From contig PLND01000053.1 in assembly GCA_003141675.1 (NCBI GenBank), positions 6,153 to 60,134 on the forward strand: a stretch of 53,982 nt of DNA, in the 5' to 3' direction. The notes under the pieces were generated by a model. It had not been told where the DNA came from, made no database searches, and was given only the letters and a program-made list of their open reading frames with translations. Within the stretch, counting starts at the first letter, position 1. The number at the start of each line of letters is the position of its first letter. Shown here one piece after another: positions 34,227 through 43,843 of the stretch. This DNA is from Anaerolineae bacterium (GTDB taxonomy: Bacteria > Chloroflexota > Anaerolineae > Anaerolineales > RBG-16-64-43). Position numbers and translations under genes: made by a program.

Positions 34227-35210
34227 ATGCAATATCGGGAACTGGGACGTACCGGATGGAAAGTTTCCGCGGTCAGTTTCGGCGCGTGGGCAATCGGTGG
34301 CACCTGGGGGTCGGTTCAGGATTCCGAATCCCTCGCCGCGCTGAACCGCGCACTCGACCTGGGGGTCAATTTCTTCGACACCGCTGACGTGTACGGCGAC
34401 GGCCACAGCGAAAAACTGATGGCGCAATTGCGCCGCCAGCGGCGCGAACCTTTCTACGTGGCTACCAAAGCCGGCCGCCGGCTGGACCCGCATACCGCCG
34501 ACGGTTACAACCGCAAAAATTTAACCGCGTTCGTCGAGCGCAGCCTGAAGAACCTGGAAACCGAAGCCATCGACCTGCTGCAGCTGCACTGTCCGCCGAC
34601 GGACGTCTATTACCGGCCGGAGGTGTTCGGCGTGCTGGACGGCCTCGTGCAGGCGGGGAAGCTGCGGTATTACGGCGTGAGCGTGGAAAAGGTGGAGGAA
34701 GCGCTGAAGGCGATCGAGTTCCCCGGCGTGCAATCGGTGCAGATCATCTATAATATCTTCCGCCAGCGCCCGGCGGATCTCTTCTTCGAGCAGGCGCAAC
34801 GACGCAAGGTGGGGATCCTGGCGCGGGTGCCGCTCGCCTCGGGTATGCTCACCGGAAAATTCACGGCCTCCAGTACTTTCGAATCCGACGACCACCGCGC
34901 ATTCAACCGCCACGGCGAGGCGTTCGACCGCGGAGAGACCTTCGCCGGCCTGGATTACAACCTGGGATTGCAGGCGGTCGGGAACCTGAAACCGATTGTG
35001 CCCGCCGGGATGACCATGGCGCAAATGGCGCTGCTTTGGATTCTGATGTCTCCCGCCGTCACCTGCGCCATACCCGGTGCCAAACGGCCCGCGCAGGTGG
35101 AGGAAAACGCCGCGGCGGCCGATTTTCCGCCGCTCACCGCGTCCGCGATGGACCGGATCGGAGCGATCTATAACAGCCAAGTGAAACCGTTGGTGCATCC
35201 GTATTGGTAA
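34227..35210 (+). CDS. aldo/keto reductase
   Basis: This 327-residue protein belongs to the NADPH-dependent aldo/keto reductases with TIM-barrel fold. The catalytic tetrad can be placed: Asp in NFFDTADVYG, the Tyr of that segment, Lys in YVATKAGRR and His in LQLHCPP. The C-terminal part MAQMALLWILM and CAIPGAKRPAQVEENA is the usual cofactor-binding region. Substrate is not readable. AGAGGAGG precedes the ATG. It is a single gene between a dispersed repeat and a minus-strand terminator. Confidence 0.9.
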   Translation: MQYRELGRTGWKVSAVSFGAWAIGGTWGSVQDSESLAALNRALDLGVNFFDTADVYGDGHSEKLMAQLRRQRREPFYVATKAGRRLDPHTADGYNRKNLTAFVERSLKNLETEAIDLLQLHCPPTDVYYRPEVFGVLDGLVQAGKLRYYGVSVEKVEEALKAIEFPGVQSVQIIYNIFRQRPADLFFEQAQRRKVGILARVPLASGMLTGKFTASSTFESDDHRAFNRHGEAFDRGETFAGLDYNLGLQAVGNLKPIVPAGMTMAQMALLWILMSPAVTCAIPGAKRPAQVEENAAAADFPPLTASAMDRIGAIYNSQVKPLVHPYW

Positions 35211-35270
35211 GGGCCGGTTTTCATCGAACCGCGCGACCGTGTGGAAGTTATGATCCCCCGTTTTTAATTT

Positions 35271-35311
35271 AAAAAAATTCCGCCGGATCCATTTATCGGA
35301 TCCGGCGGAAT
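35271..35311 (-). terminator. terminator of the NrtA/SsuA-type gene
   Basis: ATTCCGCCGGATCC (35277-35290) pairs perfectly with 35298-35311, followed on the minus strand by seven T residues. It ends the binding-protein transcript. Confidence 0.85.
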
Positions 35312-35352
35312 GCACCTGTCGATGGCAAGCTAGCGTGACTTCTACGCGCGGG

Positions 35353-36393
35353 TTATTTCACCAGCGGTAAGTTCTTCTCTTTCAACACCGCATTCAAAGC
35401 CGTCAAGTCGTTAATCCCGTCCAAGTTGGGTTGGGTTTTCAGGAACCCCGCCTCGTAAGCCGACTGGGCGGATTTGGCCAACGAGGCGCTGATCGGATCC
35501 CAGGTGGGTTTCATCCTGCCCCAGGCCATCGAGAGCACGTCGGAGGACAGCGCTTTGCCGGTGAGCTTTTGAATCTGAGCGTTCATCAAGGTCTGGGCGT
35601 CGCCGGGATTTTCCAATTCCCACTGCGTGATCTCCACGTGCGCGCGCAGCCAGGCTTTGACCGCATCCGGATGGGCTGCGAGGAATTTTGTATCGACGAT
35701 GATTAGCGCTGTGGTGAACTGGCCGCCGGTCTCCGTCCATAGATCCCGCTCGTCGACAAAGACCGTACCGCCGCCGTCAATCACCAGCCGGCTGGCCCAG
35801 GGTTCGGGAACCCATGCCCCGTCGATCTGCCCGAGGCGGAACAGGTCGAGGATCTGCGCGTTATCGGTCGGCACGACTTCGACGTTGCCGCCTTGTTCTT
35901 TGGTTTTCAGTCCGTGCTCGGCCAGGTAGCCGCGCAGTGCCACATCCTGGGTGTTCCCCAGTTGAGGAGTGGCCAGTTTCTTGCCCGCCAAATCCGCGGC
36001 GGATTTGATGTTCGCTGCGGGACGCACCACGAACGCCGCACCGCCGCTGGTGGCCCCGGCCACGACGCGCAACGCTTTGCCCTCGGATTGGGTGTACCCG
36101 TTGATGGCCGGATTGGGGCCGATGTACGAAAGATCGATCTGCCCGGCGAACAAGGCTTCGATCACGGAAGGCCCGGCGTTAAACACCGTGGTCTGGATTG
36201 TGACGTTGTCGCCCAATGCTTTTTGAAAATCCCCGCGGGCTATGCCGATGAGCGCCTGCGAGTGGGTGATGTTGGGGAAATATCCCACGCGCATGGCGAA
36301 TTTTACAGCCGGAGTGGACGGGGCGCTTTTGCAACCCGCCAGGAATAGGACAACCGCCGGCAGAAGGCTCCGGATGAGTATTTTCTTGTTCAT
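35353..36393 (-). CDS. NrtA/SsuA-type substrate-binding lipoprotein, orphan
   Basis: This 346-residue lipoprotein (lipobox FLAGC) matches the aliphatic sulfonate/nitrate/taurine binding family (NMT1/SsuA). Typical segments are RVGYFPNITHSQALIGIA, FNAGPSVIEALFAGQIDLSYIG and DGAWVPEPWASRL. The cognate permease and ATPase are not adjacent, which is unusual, as most such genes sit with them. The ATG at 36393 has GGGAG ahead; an upstream frame to 36417 adds only 8 residues. Ligand is unknown. Confidence 0.88.
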   Translation of the reverse strand: MNKKILIRSLLPAVVLFLAGCKSAPSTPAVKFAMRVGYFPNITHSQALIGIARGDFQKALGDNVTIQTTVFNAGPSVIEALFAGQIDLSYIGPNPAINGYTQSEGKALRVVAGATSGGAAFVVRPAANIKSAADLAGKKLATPQLGNTQDVALRGYLAEHGLKTKEQGGNVEVVPTDNAQILDLFRLGQIDGAWVPEPWASRLVIDGGGTVFVDERDLWTETGGQFTTALIIVDTKFLAAHPDAVKAWLRAHVEITQWELENPGDAQTLMNAQIQKLTGKALSSDVLSMAWGRMKPTWDPISASLAKSAQSAYEAGFLKTQPNLDGINDLTALNAVLKEKNLPLVK

Positions 36394-36733
36394 GTTTTGC
36401 TCCCTCATATTCCTCAATACACGACAAACATAGTCGGGTTTTACTATAAAAAATTATATCCCTATTCGTTTTTTTTGAAGATTATCAAGAAACTCAGTCG
36501 TTTTTCACCGGGTAAGTGGATGCCACGCTCGCCAGCGGAATTTATTTTGTTTTGCCGAAATGCGGTGGATCGGCGCAAGCGGACAGTTGAAATACCGAAC
36601 CGCCATAAAAAAGCGAGTGCGAGAAAACATGGCTTGTCGAGGAATTGCCGCACCGAAGGGTCAACATTGGGTTAATTAAAAAAATGCCCGGAGCCTTGGC
36701 TCCGGGCGTGAATCTTTTTCAGCGACTTCAATC
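36394..36733. other. intergenic region
   Basis: This 340-bp gap should contain the promoter of the binding-protein gene (AT-rich 36420-36480, minus strand). A 92-codon frame at 36397-36675 has no ribosome binding site or family resemblance and is not called. A terminator hairpin at 36680-36716 is listed separately. Confidence 0.45.
36680..36716 (-). terminator. terminator of the propeller lipoprotein gene
   Basis: GCCCGGAGCC pairs with GGCTCCGGGC in a tight hairpin; T-rich sequence follows on both strands. It lies about 20 bp after the minus-strand stop at 36734. Confidence 0.8.
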
Positions 36734-37885
36734 CTATTTTAACTTCACCCAATCGATGACCTGCGAATCGGCGGGCAAAGTGACCTGGTAAGGATTCCAT
36801 TCGCCGGTTTTAACCGCAAACACGCCGGACGTTGCAAGGAAAATCAGCGCTTCGCCGTCCGGACTCCAAACGGGGTGGTCACCATTGCCGATATGATGTT
36901 CCTCGCTGCCGTCGGGGCGCATCACCCACAAGGAAACTTTACCGTCCTGCGCGAGCTCGGTTTGGTTGGCCACGGCCAGCCACGTTCCGTCCGAGCTCCA
37001 TGCGAGGTGGTAATTGCCGACATCGCTTCCGCCGAGGACTGTGTAGCGATGCAGCAGCATTACCTGCAGCGTGTCCAGATCGAGCACCGCTACGCCGCTC
37101 CAACCGTTGCTGCCGGTTTGATCGCCGAAAAGTTGCCAGGCGATCTTGCGGCTGTCGGGAGACCAGGCGGGGTTGGTTGCGATCCGGTATTTTTCCGGAA
37201 ACGACTTCGGGAAGATCGGCATCATGCCGCCGGTGAAGTTGTAAACCCAGGGGATTCCGCCGCGGTCGTAAGCGATCGACTGGCCGTCGGGCGAAAGCGC
37301 GGCCGGAGAATTCGATCCGATCTCTTCGTCGATCACGAGGTAGTTCGTTCCGTCCGTTTTCACCGTCGCCGGATAGCCGGCTATGGGTTGAATGTCGTTT
37401 TTAAATTGGTAGTGAAATACAATGATCCCAGGTCGGGCGGGCCACCACTGGTAATCCGTTTCGACTTTATCGTTCGTCCGGGTTAGGTTGATATTTTTCC
37501 CCGTCCCGAGATCGGTCAGCCAAATGTCCCCGTTTTCACTGTACACCACCTGCTTCTGATCGGGGGATAACCTCGGATTGCTCTTGGTGCTGAGTTGTTT
37601 TGATTGACCATCGGCCTGTACGATCCATAATCCCAGGGATGCGGCGTCATTGCCTACCTTAATAAATACAAGCCCGGGTGTGGGGGCAGCGGGGGGAAGC
37701 GTCACCGCGGTGGTGGGAGTGGATGTAGGAAGAGCAGGTTGAGTGGGAGACGGTGTATTGGTGAAGGCAGCCGCTGGAGCGGTTGAAACGAGAAGTTCCG
37801 GCTTGGGGGTCGGCGTTCCCCCGCACGCGGAAAGCAGAGCCACGGCGACCGGGAGGAAAAGAAATAGACGCGGATTAAGGGGCAT
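36734..37885 (-). CDS. PD40/TolB-like beta-propeller lipoprotein
   Basis: This 383-residue protein has a lipoprotein signal ending LLSAC, a Thr/Pro/Ala-rich linker of about 50 residues and propeller blades with the usual SPD motifs: NPRLSPDQKQVVYS, AALSPDGQSIAYD, AWSPDSRKIAW, AWSSDGTWLAV and VWSPDGEALIFL. It is probably anchored outside the cell membrane. The ATG at 37885 has AAGGAG 7 nt ahead; the frame can be read back to 38062, but that extension has no homology. It is divergent from the membrane protein at 38053. Confidence 0.85.
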   Translation of the reverse strand: MPLNPRLFLFLPVAVALLSACGGTPTPKPELLVSTAPAAAFTNTPSPTQPALPTSTPTTAVTLPPAAPTPGLVFIKVGNDAASLGLWIVQADGQSKQLSTKSNPRLSPDQKQVVYSENGDIWLTDLGTGKNINLTRTNDKVETDYQWWPARPGIIVFHYQFKNDIQPIAGYPATVKTDGTNYLVIDEEIGSNSPAALSPDGQSIAYDRGGIPWVYNFTGGMMPIFPKSFPEKYRIATNPAWSPDSRKIAWQLFGDQTGSNGWSGVAVLDLDTLQVMLLHRYTVLGGSDVGNYHLAWSSDGTWLAVANQTELAQDGKVSLWVMRPDGSEEHHIGNGDHPVWSPDGEALIFLATSGVFAVKTGEWNPYQVTLPADSQVIDWVKLK

Positions 37886-38052
37886 GGAAATCTCCTTCCC
37901 GATCGGCGGCGTCGGATACTTCCTTTCCGATTTCTCGCCAGCGCCGCATGCCGGGAACTTGGAAAGATTATATAACCAAAGCCATCCGGCGAGGAATCGG
38001 AATATGGTTCCGGGCGCTTGCCTGCCCCCTGGAAACAGGGTATACCAGACGT

Positions 38053-40401
38053 ATGACGCCATCCGTCGTTTGGGTGCGCATGAAGAACTTTTTTTCGCGC
38101 GTGGATCCTGCTTATGGGGTTCTGATCGGCGCGTTGCTCGTTCTTTTGTGGCCGGTCCTGGCTGGCGTCCGGGATATCTTTTGGGGGCTGCCGTTGTTGC
38201 AGTTTTACCCCTGGCACGAGATAGCCAAGCAAATCCTCTTCAGCGGCCACTTGCCACTCTGGAATCCTTTGTTTGGAATGGGAGCGCCGCTGCTGGCCAA
38301 CGCCCAATCGGCGCTGCTGTATCCGCCAAACTGGCTGCTCCTCATTCTTCCGGTCGATTACGGACAGGGCTTGCTGCTGGCGGGGCATCTCCTCTGGGCC
38401 GGGATCGGCATGGTAAAGCTCAGCCGCAAGCTTGGGATAGGCTTCCTGGGGCGGACGGTGGCCGGGCTGGCGTTCATGCTCTCCGGGTACCTCGCGGCGC
38501 GAGCGTGGTTCCTGACCATCAATGCCTCCATCGCGTGGCTGCCTTGGATTATCCTGGCCGGGGAGGAAGCCGTCCGTCAGCGGAAGGGAATCCTCGCGTG
38601 GCCGCTCACCGCGGCGCTTTGCCTGCAGTGGCTGGCCGGCCACTGGCAGACGGCCTGGTATACCTGGCTGATCCTCCTGGGTTGGATGGCTGTGCGCGCT
38701 GTTTCCATGCGCCTCCCCGGAAGACAGATACTGCTGACCGGAGTGCGGCTTTTTGCCGCCAGCGGGTTGGCCTTCGCGCTCGGTGCGGCGCAATTCCTCC
38801 CGACGGTTGAATACTGGTGGGCATCGCAGCGCGCGGCGGGGGCGGAGATCGCCTCGGCCCTGACGTATTCTTTCTGGCCCTGGCATTGGCTCACGCTGAT
38901 CGCCCCGAATTTTTTCGGCAACCCGGCGCACGGCGATTACTGGGGATATGCCAATTACTGGGAAGACGCGATCTATATCGGGCTATTGCCGCTGAGCCTG
39001 TCAGTGACGGCCGTGATCGGCAGAATCCGCCGCAGGGGGATTTCGGATTTCCCGTATGGGTACCTGCTGGCGTTGCTGGGATTGACCGCAGTCCTTGGAA
39101 TGGGCAATTGGACTCCGGTCTTTCTGTTTCTATTTCAACACGTTCCCACGTTTAATTTATTCCAGGCCCCGGCGCGGATCATGGTCGGGTTGGTGTTTGC
39201 ACTTTGCCTGCTGGCTGCGGCCGGCGCCGAGGGTTGGGCCCGGGCGCAGGAGACGTCCCGCCGCGGGCCGGCGAACCTCGGGGTGATCGCGGCGGCGGTG
39301 ACGATCGGCGGAATCGGCGCGGCTTCCCTGAAGGTAATCCACTCGACGTTTCCGCTTTCCATCATCGTCGCCGGAACGCTGGGAATCCTTATCGCCCTTG
39401 TATGGTGGCTCAAAATCGAATCCCAAAACCGTCCGGGGCTGGTGCGAATCTGGCCGGCGGCAGCTGTCGCGCTCGTCGCGCTCGATTTGCTCTTTACCGA
39501 CGCCGGATTGCTTCCCGTCACCTCACCGGATCTGTATCGGATGGCCAATCCGGCGGGCGCGGAGATCGCTGCGAAGCTAAATGGAAGCCGCCTCTTTATG
39601 CCGGAGGATATTCGCTACCGGCTGATGTACAGCCGGGCGTTTTTGTTCCGCACGTTTTCGGGGATCGCGGATTGGATGGATGTCCGGCGCTGGGAACTGC
39701 CCAACACGGCATGGATGGACGGTATTTCGTCGGCGAACAATTTTGATTCATTTGTTCCCGGCCGATACGCCGCGTTGATCGAGAGCGCGGAAACGCTTCC
39801 GGATTCGCAACGCGTGCGGATTCTGGGAATGATGGACGTCGGCGCAGTCTGGGAGTGGCCCGCAAGCGCGGATTCCCCTTCGCTGCGATATCTTGGAGAC
39901 GGTGCGGCGCGCGCATGGGGCGTGTGCCGAGCGCGCTGGATGATCAACCCGGAAGACGCCCGGGCTGCGGTGATCGATCCGGCATTTGATCCGCGGCAGG
40001 CCGTGATCGTCGAAACCGGGCGGGGGGAGGAAGGCGCGGCCTGCCTCTCGGAACCCAAGGTTGCGCTGGAACCGTCGAACGATCCCAACCTCGTGCGCGT
40101 CGACGCGAATTTTACGCAGGATGGGTTTCTGGTTCTGGCGGATGTGAATTATCCCGGCTGGAGTGCGTTCCTCGACGGCACGCGCGTCCCGCTACTGCAG
40201 GCGGATTACGCTTTCCGAGCGGTCCGCGTGCCCGCCGGGGAACATATCGTGGAATTCCGATTTGCGCCGCTGTCTTTCTCGGGCGGATTGATTCTCTCGG
40301 TCGGAATGTTCTTGGCGCTGATTGCCGTCGGATGGTATGGCCGGTTGCGAAAATCCGGTAACCGCAGCCCGGACGACGAACCGGCCATTCCGGAGAAATG
40401 A
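38053..40401 (+). CDS. YfhO-like large polytopic membrane protein
   Basis: This protein of about 782 residues has many TM helices, the early loop FYPWHEIAKQILFSGHLPLW and NPLFGMGAPLLANAQSALLY typical of YfhO-like proteins, and a C-terminal section with ADVNYPGWSAFLDGTRVPLL and GEHIVEFRFAP before a final TM. It is a paralogue of the protein at 30386. A role in moving or adding sugars to envelope polymers is inferred from the family. The start is uncertain: ATG 38053 is used because TATACC lies 6 nt ahead, suggesting a leaderless message; ATG 38080 is the alternative. Confidence 0.8.
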   Translation: MTPSVVWVRMKNFFSRVDPAYGVLIGALLVLLWPVLAGVRDIFWGLPLLQFYPWHEIAKQILFSGHLPLWNPLFGMGAPLLANAQSALLYPPNWLLLILPVDYGQGLLLAGHLLWAGIGMVKLSRKLGIGFLGRTVAGLAFMLSGYLAARAWFLTINASIAWLPWIILAGEEAVRQRKGILAWPLTAALCLQWLAGHWQTAWYTWLILLGWMAVRAVSMRLPGRQILLTGVRLFAASGLAFALGAAQFLPTVEYWWASQRAAGAEIASALTYSFWPWHWLTLIAPNFFGNPAHGDYWGYANYWEDAIYIGLLPLSLSVTAVIGRIRRRGISDFPYGYLLALLGLTAVLGMGNWTPVFLFLFQHVPTFNLFQAPARIMVGLVFALCLLAAAGAEGWARAQETSRRGPANLGVIAAAVTIGGIGAASLKVIHSTFPLSIIVAGTLGILIALVWWLKIESQNRPGLVRIWPAAAVALVALDLLFTDAGLLPVTSPDLYRMANPAGAEIAAKLNGSRLFMPEDIRYRLMYSRAFLFRTFSGIADWMDVRRWELPNTAWMDGISSANNFDSFVPGRYAALIESAETLPDSQRVRILGMMDVGAVWEWPASADSPSLRYLGDGAARAWGVCRARWMINPEDARAAVIDPAFDPRQAVIVETGRGEEGAACLSEPKVALEPSNDPNLVRVDANFTQDGFLVLADVNYPGWSAFLDGTRVPLLQADYAFRAVRVPAGEHIVEFRFAPLSFSGGLILSVGMFLALIAVGWYGRLRKSGNRSPDDEPAIPEK

Positions 40402-40486
40402 GTCGGACGAAAATACGATCCACGCGGGCCGGAGTGGGGTTTCCAACAGGCATTCACTATTCACGATCGGCATCGCAGAGGCGGAC

Positions 40487-40999
40487 ATGAAAACAAAAAC
40501 ATTGGCCTACGACGTCTTGGAAACCAACCCGGGCCCGGTTTATGTGGCGTGCACCGAATATGGGCTGGCGATGGTGCAAATCGGAGGAAGCGCTGCGGCC
40601 TGGAAACGTCAACTGCGGAGGTTTTTTTCCACCGCCGCCGAAAAAAAACCGGCCGCAGTCCGCGAGGCGGCGTCACAAATCCGCGAATATCTCCGGGGCA
40701 AGCTACGGTCGTTCCACACCCGGATCGATTGGCGCGTAATGAGCCCTTTCCAGCGCCGCGTGTTGCGCGTCGCACTGCGTATTCCCTACGGCCGGGTGGC
40801 CACCTACGGGGAGATTGCGGCCGAGATCGGCAATCCGCGCGCGGCGCGCGCGGTGGGCCGGGCGCTGGCTGCCAATCCCATCCCGCTGGTTGTGCCCTGC
40901 CACCGCGTAATCGCGAGCAGCGGCGCGCTCGGCGGGTATAGCGCGGCGGGCGGGGTGCGGGTGAAGCGGAAACTTTTGGATCTCGAGCGCGGTAAATAA
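40487..40999 (+). CDS. ogt: O6-methylguanine-DNA methyltransferase
   Basis: This 170-residue suicide enzyme moves the alkyl group from O6-alkylguanine to its cysteine C138 in the PCHRV motif. The helix-turn-helix (RIPYGRVATYGEIAAEIG), the arginine finger RAVGRALAANP and the following GGYSAAGG loop are in the normal order. Length matches Ogt-type enzymes without the Ada regulatory domain. The ATG at 40487 has AGAGG ahead. The stop is followed by a dispersed CCACGGATT repeat. Confidence 0.93.
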   Translation: MKTKTLAYDVLETNPGPVYVACTEYGLAMVQIGGSAAAWKRQLRRFFSTAAEKKPAAVREAASQIREYLRGKLRSFHTRIDWRVMSPFQRRVLRVALRIPYGRVATYGEIAAEIGNPRAARAVGRALAANPIPLVVPCHRVIASSGALGGYSAAGGVRVKRKLLDLERGK

Positions 41000-41096
41000 T
41001 TTCACCACGGATTGCACAGATAAAAACGGATTGCACGGAGGATATAGAAAATCCGTGCAATCCGCGGTCCCCCTCCGTGAAATCTGTGGTTATTAA
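40998..41096. repeat. CCACGGATT-type dispersed palindrome, copy B
   Basis: CACCACGGATTGCACAGA (from about 41003) and ACGGATTGCACGGAGG pair with AATCCGTGCAATCCGCGG and CTCCGTGAAATCTGTGG (41050-41093). It lies between two convergent genes. Confidence 0.7.
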
Positions 41097-41184
41097 AACC
41101 TCGTCACCGTTTCTTCCAATCAGTCAAATAGTAAATCCGAAATCCGGAGACCCCATTGCGAAAACGGGTCTTTGGATACCTCAA

Positions 41185-42375
41185 TTATCTCAGGGAATAA
41201 TATCCATGCGGATCGACGCGCACGCCGTTATAGATCATTTCGAAATGCAGGTGAGGTCCGGTGGAATTGCCGGTTGATCCGCCCAGCCCGATTTGGCCTC
41301 CGCGTTGAACGGTATAGCCGCATCCTACATCAATCCGACTAAGGTGGCCGTACACGGTCTGCCAGCCGTTGCCGTGATCGATCACAATGAGGTTGCCGTA
41401 GCCCCAGGTATTCCATCCCGCGTAGACTATCACTCCACGGTCTGCGGCGTGAACAGGTTCGCCAAGGGTGAGGTATAGGTCGATGCCGTGATGGTAAGCG
41501 GAGTAATTGTTCCCGACGATCCAATTGCTGGCGGTGGGCAGGAACCAGGAACCCGTGCCGGCAGATCCGCTGTAGACGCCGTTGCATGCGCCCGGCCCGC
41601 CGAAGGTCCAAGAGGTGCCGCTCGTCGAACGGACAATTTGAGGTTCCCATGCCTTGAATTCCCGGTGGCCGCCCGGAACAACCAGCCACATTCCGGGAGG
41701 TATGCCGGGATTTTGGATGTCGATGGTCGGAGAGAGATAGTTGCCGGGCCAAAGGATTATATCTTCCGGAGTTACGCCGTATGTGCTGGCCACCGTGTCC
41801 AGCCGATCTCCGGCCTGCCATTGATAATATAATCCGTCGACCGGCAGGATATTTAGCACCTGGCCGGGGACAATGATCTCCGGATTATCCTTCAGGACGT
41901 CGTAGTTGGACCATAGGATGGTTTCCGGTTTGATCTTGAACTTATCGGCGATAGCAAAGAGAAAGTCACCCGATTGCACGGTATACGTAATCACGTCCGC
42001 CCGGAAATCGGCGGGCTCGGTGGAACCCGAGGTGATCAACCGGGAGAGGTAAGGATTCAGATTCGCGCGGCTTACTTGCGGGAGGGATTGGCCCGCTTCT
42101 TCGGAAGCGGAGGGTGTTTGAGCCGCGGCTTTATTCCCGGTGGAAGCGGACAACCACGAGCTCACCGCGGGTTTGGCCAGCACGACTACCGCAACCAAAA
42201 TCGCGAGGAGCATGAAAAAGCCGAACCATCGCAGCCAGGATTGCCGCAGAATTGCCAACCAAGGATTATTATTTACCGCCGAGTCGCTATGTCCGCCCGG
42301 CTCAAGTTGGGAGGATGCTGGCGATTTCGCGGCTTCAGGCCCAATTTCGGGTTTTATTTTTGTGTTTGGATCCAT
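41185..42375 (-). CDS. LysM and M23-peptidase domain protein
   Basis: This 396-residue protein has a cytosolic N-terminus, one TM helix (about 49-67), two LysM-type segments (YTVQSGDFLFAIADKFKI and YQWQAGDRLDTVASTYGV) and a C-terminal M23 metallopeptidase domain. The zinc ligands are intact: HHGIDLYL (H and D), YGHLS, and GPHLHFE. It should bind peptidoglycan or another glycan outside the membrane and cut peptide cross-links. The ATG at 42375 has TAGAAT 6 nt ahead and no ribosome binding site, pointing to a leaderless message. Confidence 0.92.
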   Translation of the reverse strand: MDPNTKIKPEIGPEAAKSPASSQLEPGGHSDSAVNNNPWLAILRQSWLRWFGFFMLLAILVAVVVLAKPAVSSWLSASTGNKAAAQTPSASEEAGQSLPQVSRANLNPYLSRLITSGSTEPADFRADVITYTVQSGDFLFAIADKFKIKPETILWSNYDVLKDNPEIIVPGQVLNILPVDGLYYQWQAGDRLDTVASTYGVTPEDIILWPGNYLSPTIDIQNPGIPPGMWLVVPGGHREFKAWEPQIVRSTSGTSWTFGGPGACNGVYSGSAGTGSWFLPTASNWIVGNNYSAYHHGIDLYLTLGEPVHAADRGVIVYAGWNTWGYGNLIVIDHGNGWQTVYGHLSRIDVGCGYTVQRGGQIGLGGSTGNSTGPHLHFEMIYNGVRVDPHGYYSLR

Positions 42376-42741
42376 GGAAATATTCTAGCACATCCGCCGA
42401 AGCGCCTTTATTAATATCGGAAAAATAATAGGGATTATGCCCGAAAAATAGTAGATCCGCGATATTTTCTCATCAAATTGTTAGTAGAAAAAACTGGAAT
42501 TACGGATTCCACGGAGAAATATCCGGATTACGCGGAATAATTAAAATGATTATTGGTAAATATATTTTCCCCCTCATCCAATCCGTGTACCGCTTTAATC
42601 CGCCGGAAATGGGTGATCGTTTTCGGTTCCGTTTCGCCCGCGATTATCCCGCTTTCGCGGGATGAGAATTATTCCGCCGCTTGAGGCGCTAAATCTTGGG
42701 TGTTGCCTTCTGGAATACCGCGCTGCTTGCCTCGCGGTGGT
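42376..42741. other. intergenic region with dispersed repeat, copy C
   Basis: This 366-bp gap contains a degenerate CCACGGATT-type repeat (TTACGGATTCCACGGAG at about 42496 and CATCCAATCCGTGTACCGC at about 42574) and a small hairpin ATCCCG/CGGGAT at 42646-42663 that may end prfB transcription. No gene is supported. Confidence 0.5.
42382..42387 (-). promoter_or_regulatory. -10 box of a probable leaderless promoter for the M23 gene
   Basis: TAGAAT on the minus strand (42387-42382) ends 6 nt before the ATG at 42375. No Shine-Dalgarno sequence is present. Confidence 0.5.
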
Positions 42742-43843
42742 TCATTTTTTATTTCCGATCCGGGAGCGGAGAAAGGATTCGATGAAACCATCGATCTCCC
42801 CGTTGAGCACCGCCGTGGTGTTTCCGGTTTCGTATTCGGTGCGGTGGTCCTTGACCATCTGGTAGGGATGCAAGACGTAGGAGCGGATCTGGCTGCCCCA
42901 TTCGGCTTTGATGTGCTCGCCCTTAAGCGCAGACAGCTCTTTTGCCTGCTCCTCGCTCTGGAGGGCAAGCAGCCGGGCGCGCAATACTTTCATAGCATTT
43001 TCACGGTTCTGGGTTTGTGAGCGTTCGTTCTGGCATGTGACGACAATGCCGGTGGGCAGGTGGGTGATGCGAATGGCGGTTTCGTTCTTCTGTACGTTCT
43101 GCCCGCCCGCGCCCGAGGAGCGGTAGGTTTCGATCTTAATATCCGCCGCCGGGATGTCGATCTCCCCGGCTTGCTCGAGCTGCGGGTAGACCTCCACCAA
43201 CGCGAACGAGGTATGCCGGCGGTTGGCCGAATCGAAGGGCGAGAGCCGCACCAGGCGGTGGACTCCCTTCTCGGCCTTGAGGTATCCGAACACGTGGGTC
43301 CCCTTGAAGGAAATCGTGACGCTCTTGATTCCGGCCTCTTCGCCGGGCATGCGGTCCAGAATTTCGGTCGCAAACCCGCGGCGTTCGGCCCAGCGCAGGA
43401 ACATGCGTTCGAGCATCTCCGCCCAATCCTGGCTGTCGGTTCCTCCGGCGCCGGCGTGGATCGAGAGGAATGCATCGGCGTCGTCGTAGGGTTCGGAGAG
43501 CAGCGCTTCCAGGTCGAGCCTTGAGAGGTCGGATTCGATGCCGGCGGTTTCTTGTTCCAATTCGGGCAGAAGGGATTCGTCCCCGAGTGAGGCCAGTTCG
43601 AGTGCATCGCGCACGCGATGCTCCATGCCGCGCCATTCGGCCACCCGGCCGCGCAAGCCGGTGAGTTCGCGCATGAGTTTTTTTGCGCTATCGGGGGAGT
43701 TCCAAAGCGCGGGATCCGCCGCTTGTGTTTCGAGTTGCTTTAGTTGAGTTTCCTGTGACGCGAGGTCAAAGACTCTCCAGCAGGTGGCGGAGTTTGTCGC
43801 TTGCGGTGGTCAGGCGTTGGGTAATATCGTCGAAGACGGACAT
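42742..43843 (-). CDS. prfB: peptide chain release factor 2 with programmed +1 frameshift
   Basis: The gene is read in two frames. The first covers 25 codons from ATG 43843 to the in-frame stop TGA at 43768-43766. At CTT-TGA-C the ribosome shifts +1 and continues from GAC (43767-43765) to 42742, giving 366 residues, the normal RF2 length. RF2 recognises UGA and UAA through the SPF motif (about 201-203) and triggers peptide release through GGQ (246-248). GGAG sits just before the shift site, as in E. coli, where it stimulates the shift. A TATAAT promoter box and AGAGG precede the start. Confidence 0.95.
43765..43780 (-). promoter_or_regulatory. programmed +1 frameshift site of prfB
   Basis: On the minus strand the order is GGAG, AGT, CTT, TGA, C. 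The slippery CTT, the UGA stop with a following C, and the upstream Shine-Dalgarno-like element match the autoregulatory site of RF2 genes, where low RF2 favours the shift. Confidence 0.92.

Noticed and set aside
37702-38931. A 409-codon minus-strand frame across the divergent promoter region and a membrane protein gene
   Set aside because: It runs over two real genes and their promoters and is Arg/Gln-rich with no homology.
42742-43674. prfB as a gene truncated at its 5' end
   Set aside because: The missing N-terminus is present in another frame and joined by the standard CTT-TGA-C +1 frameshift.
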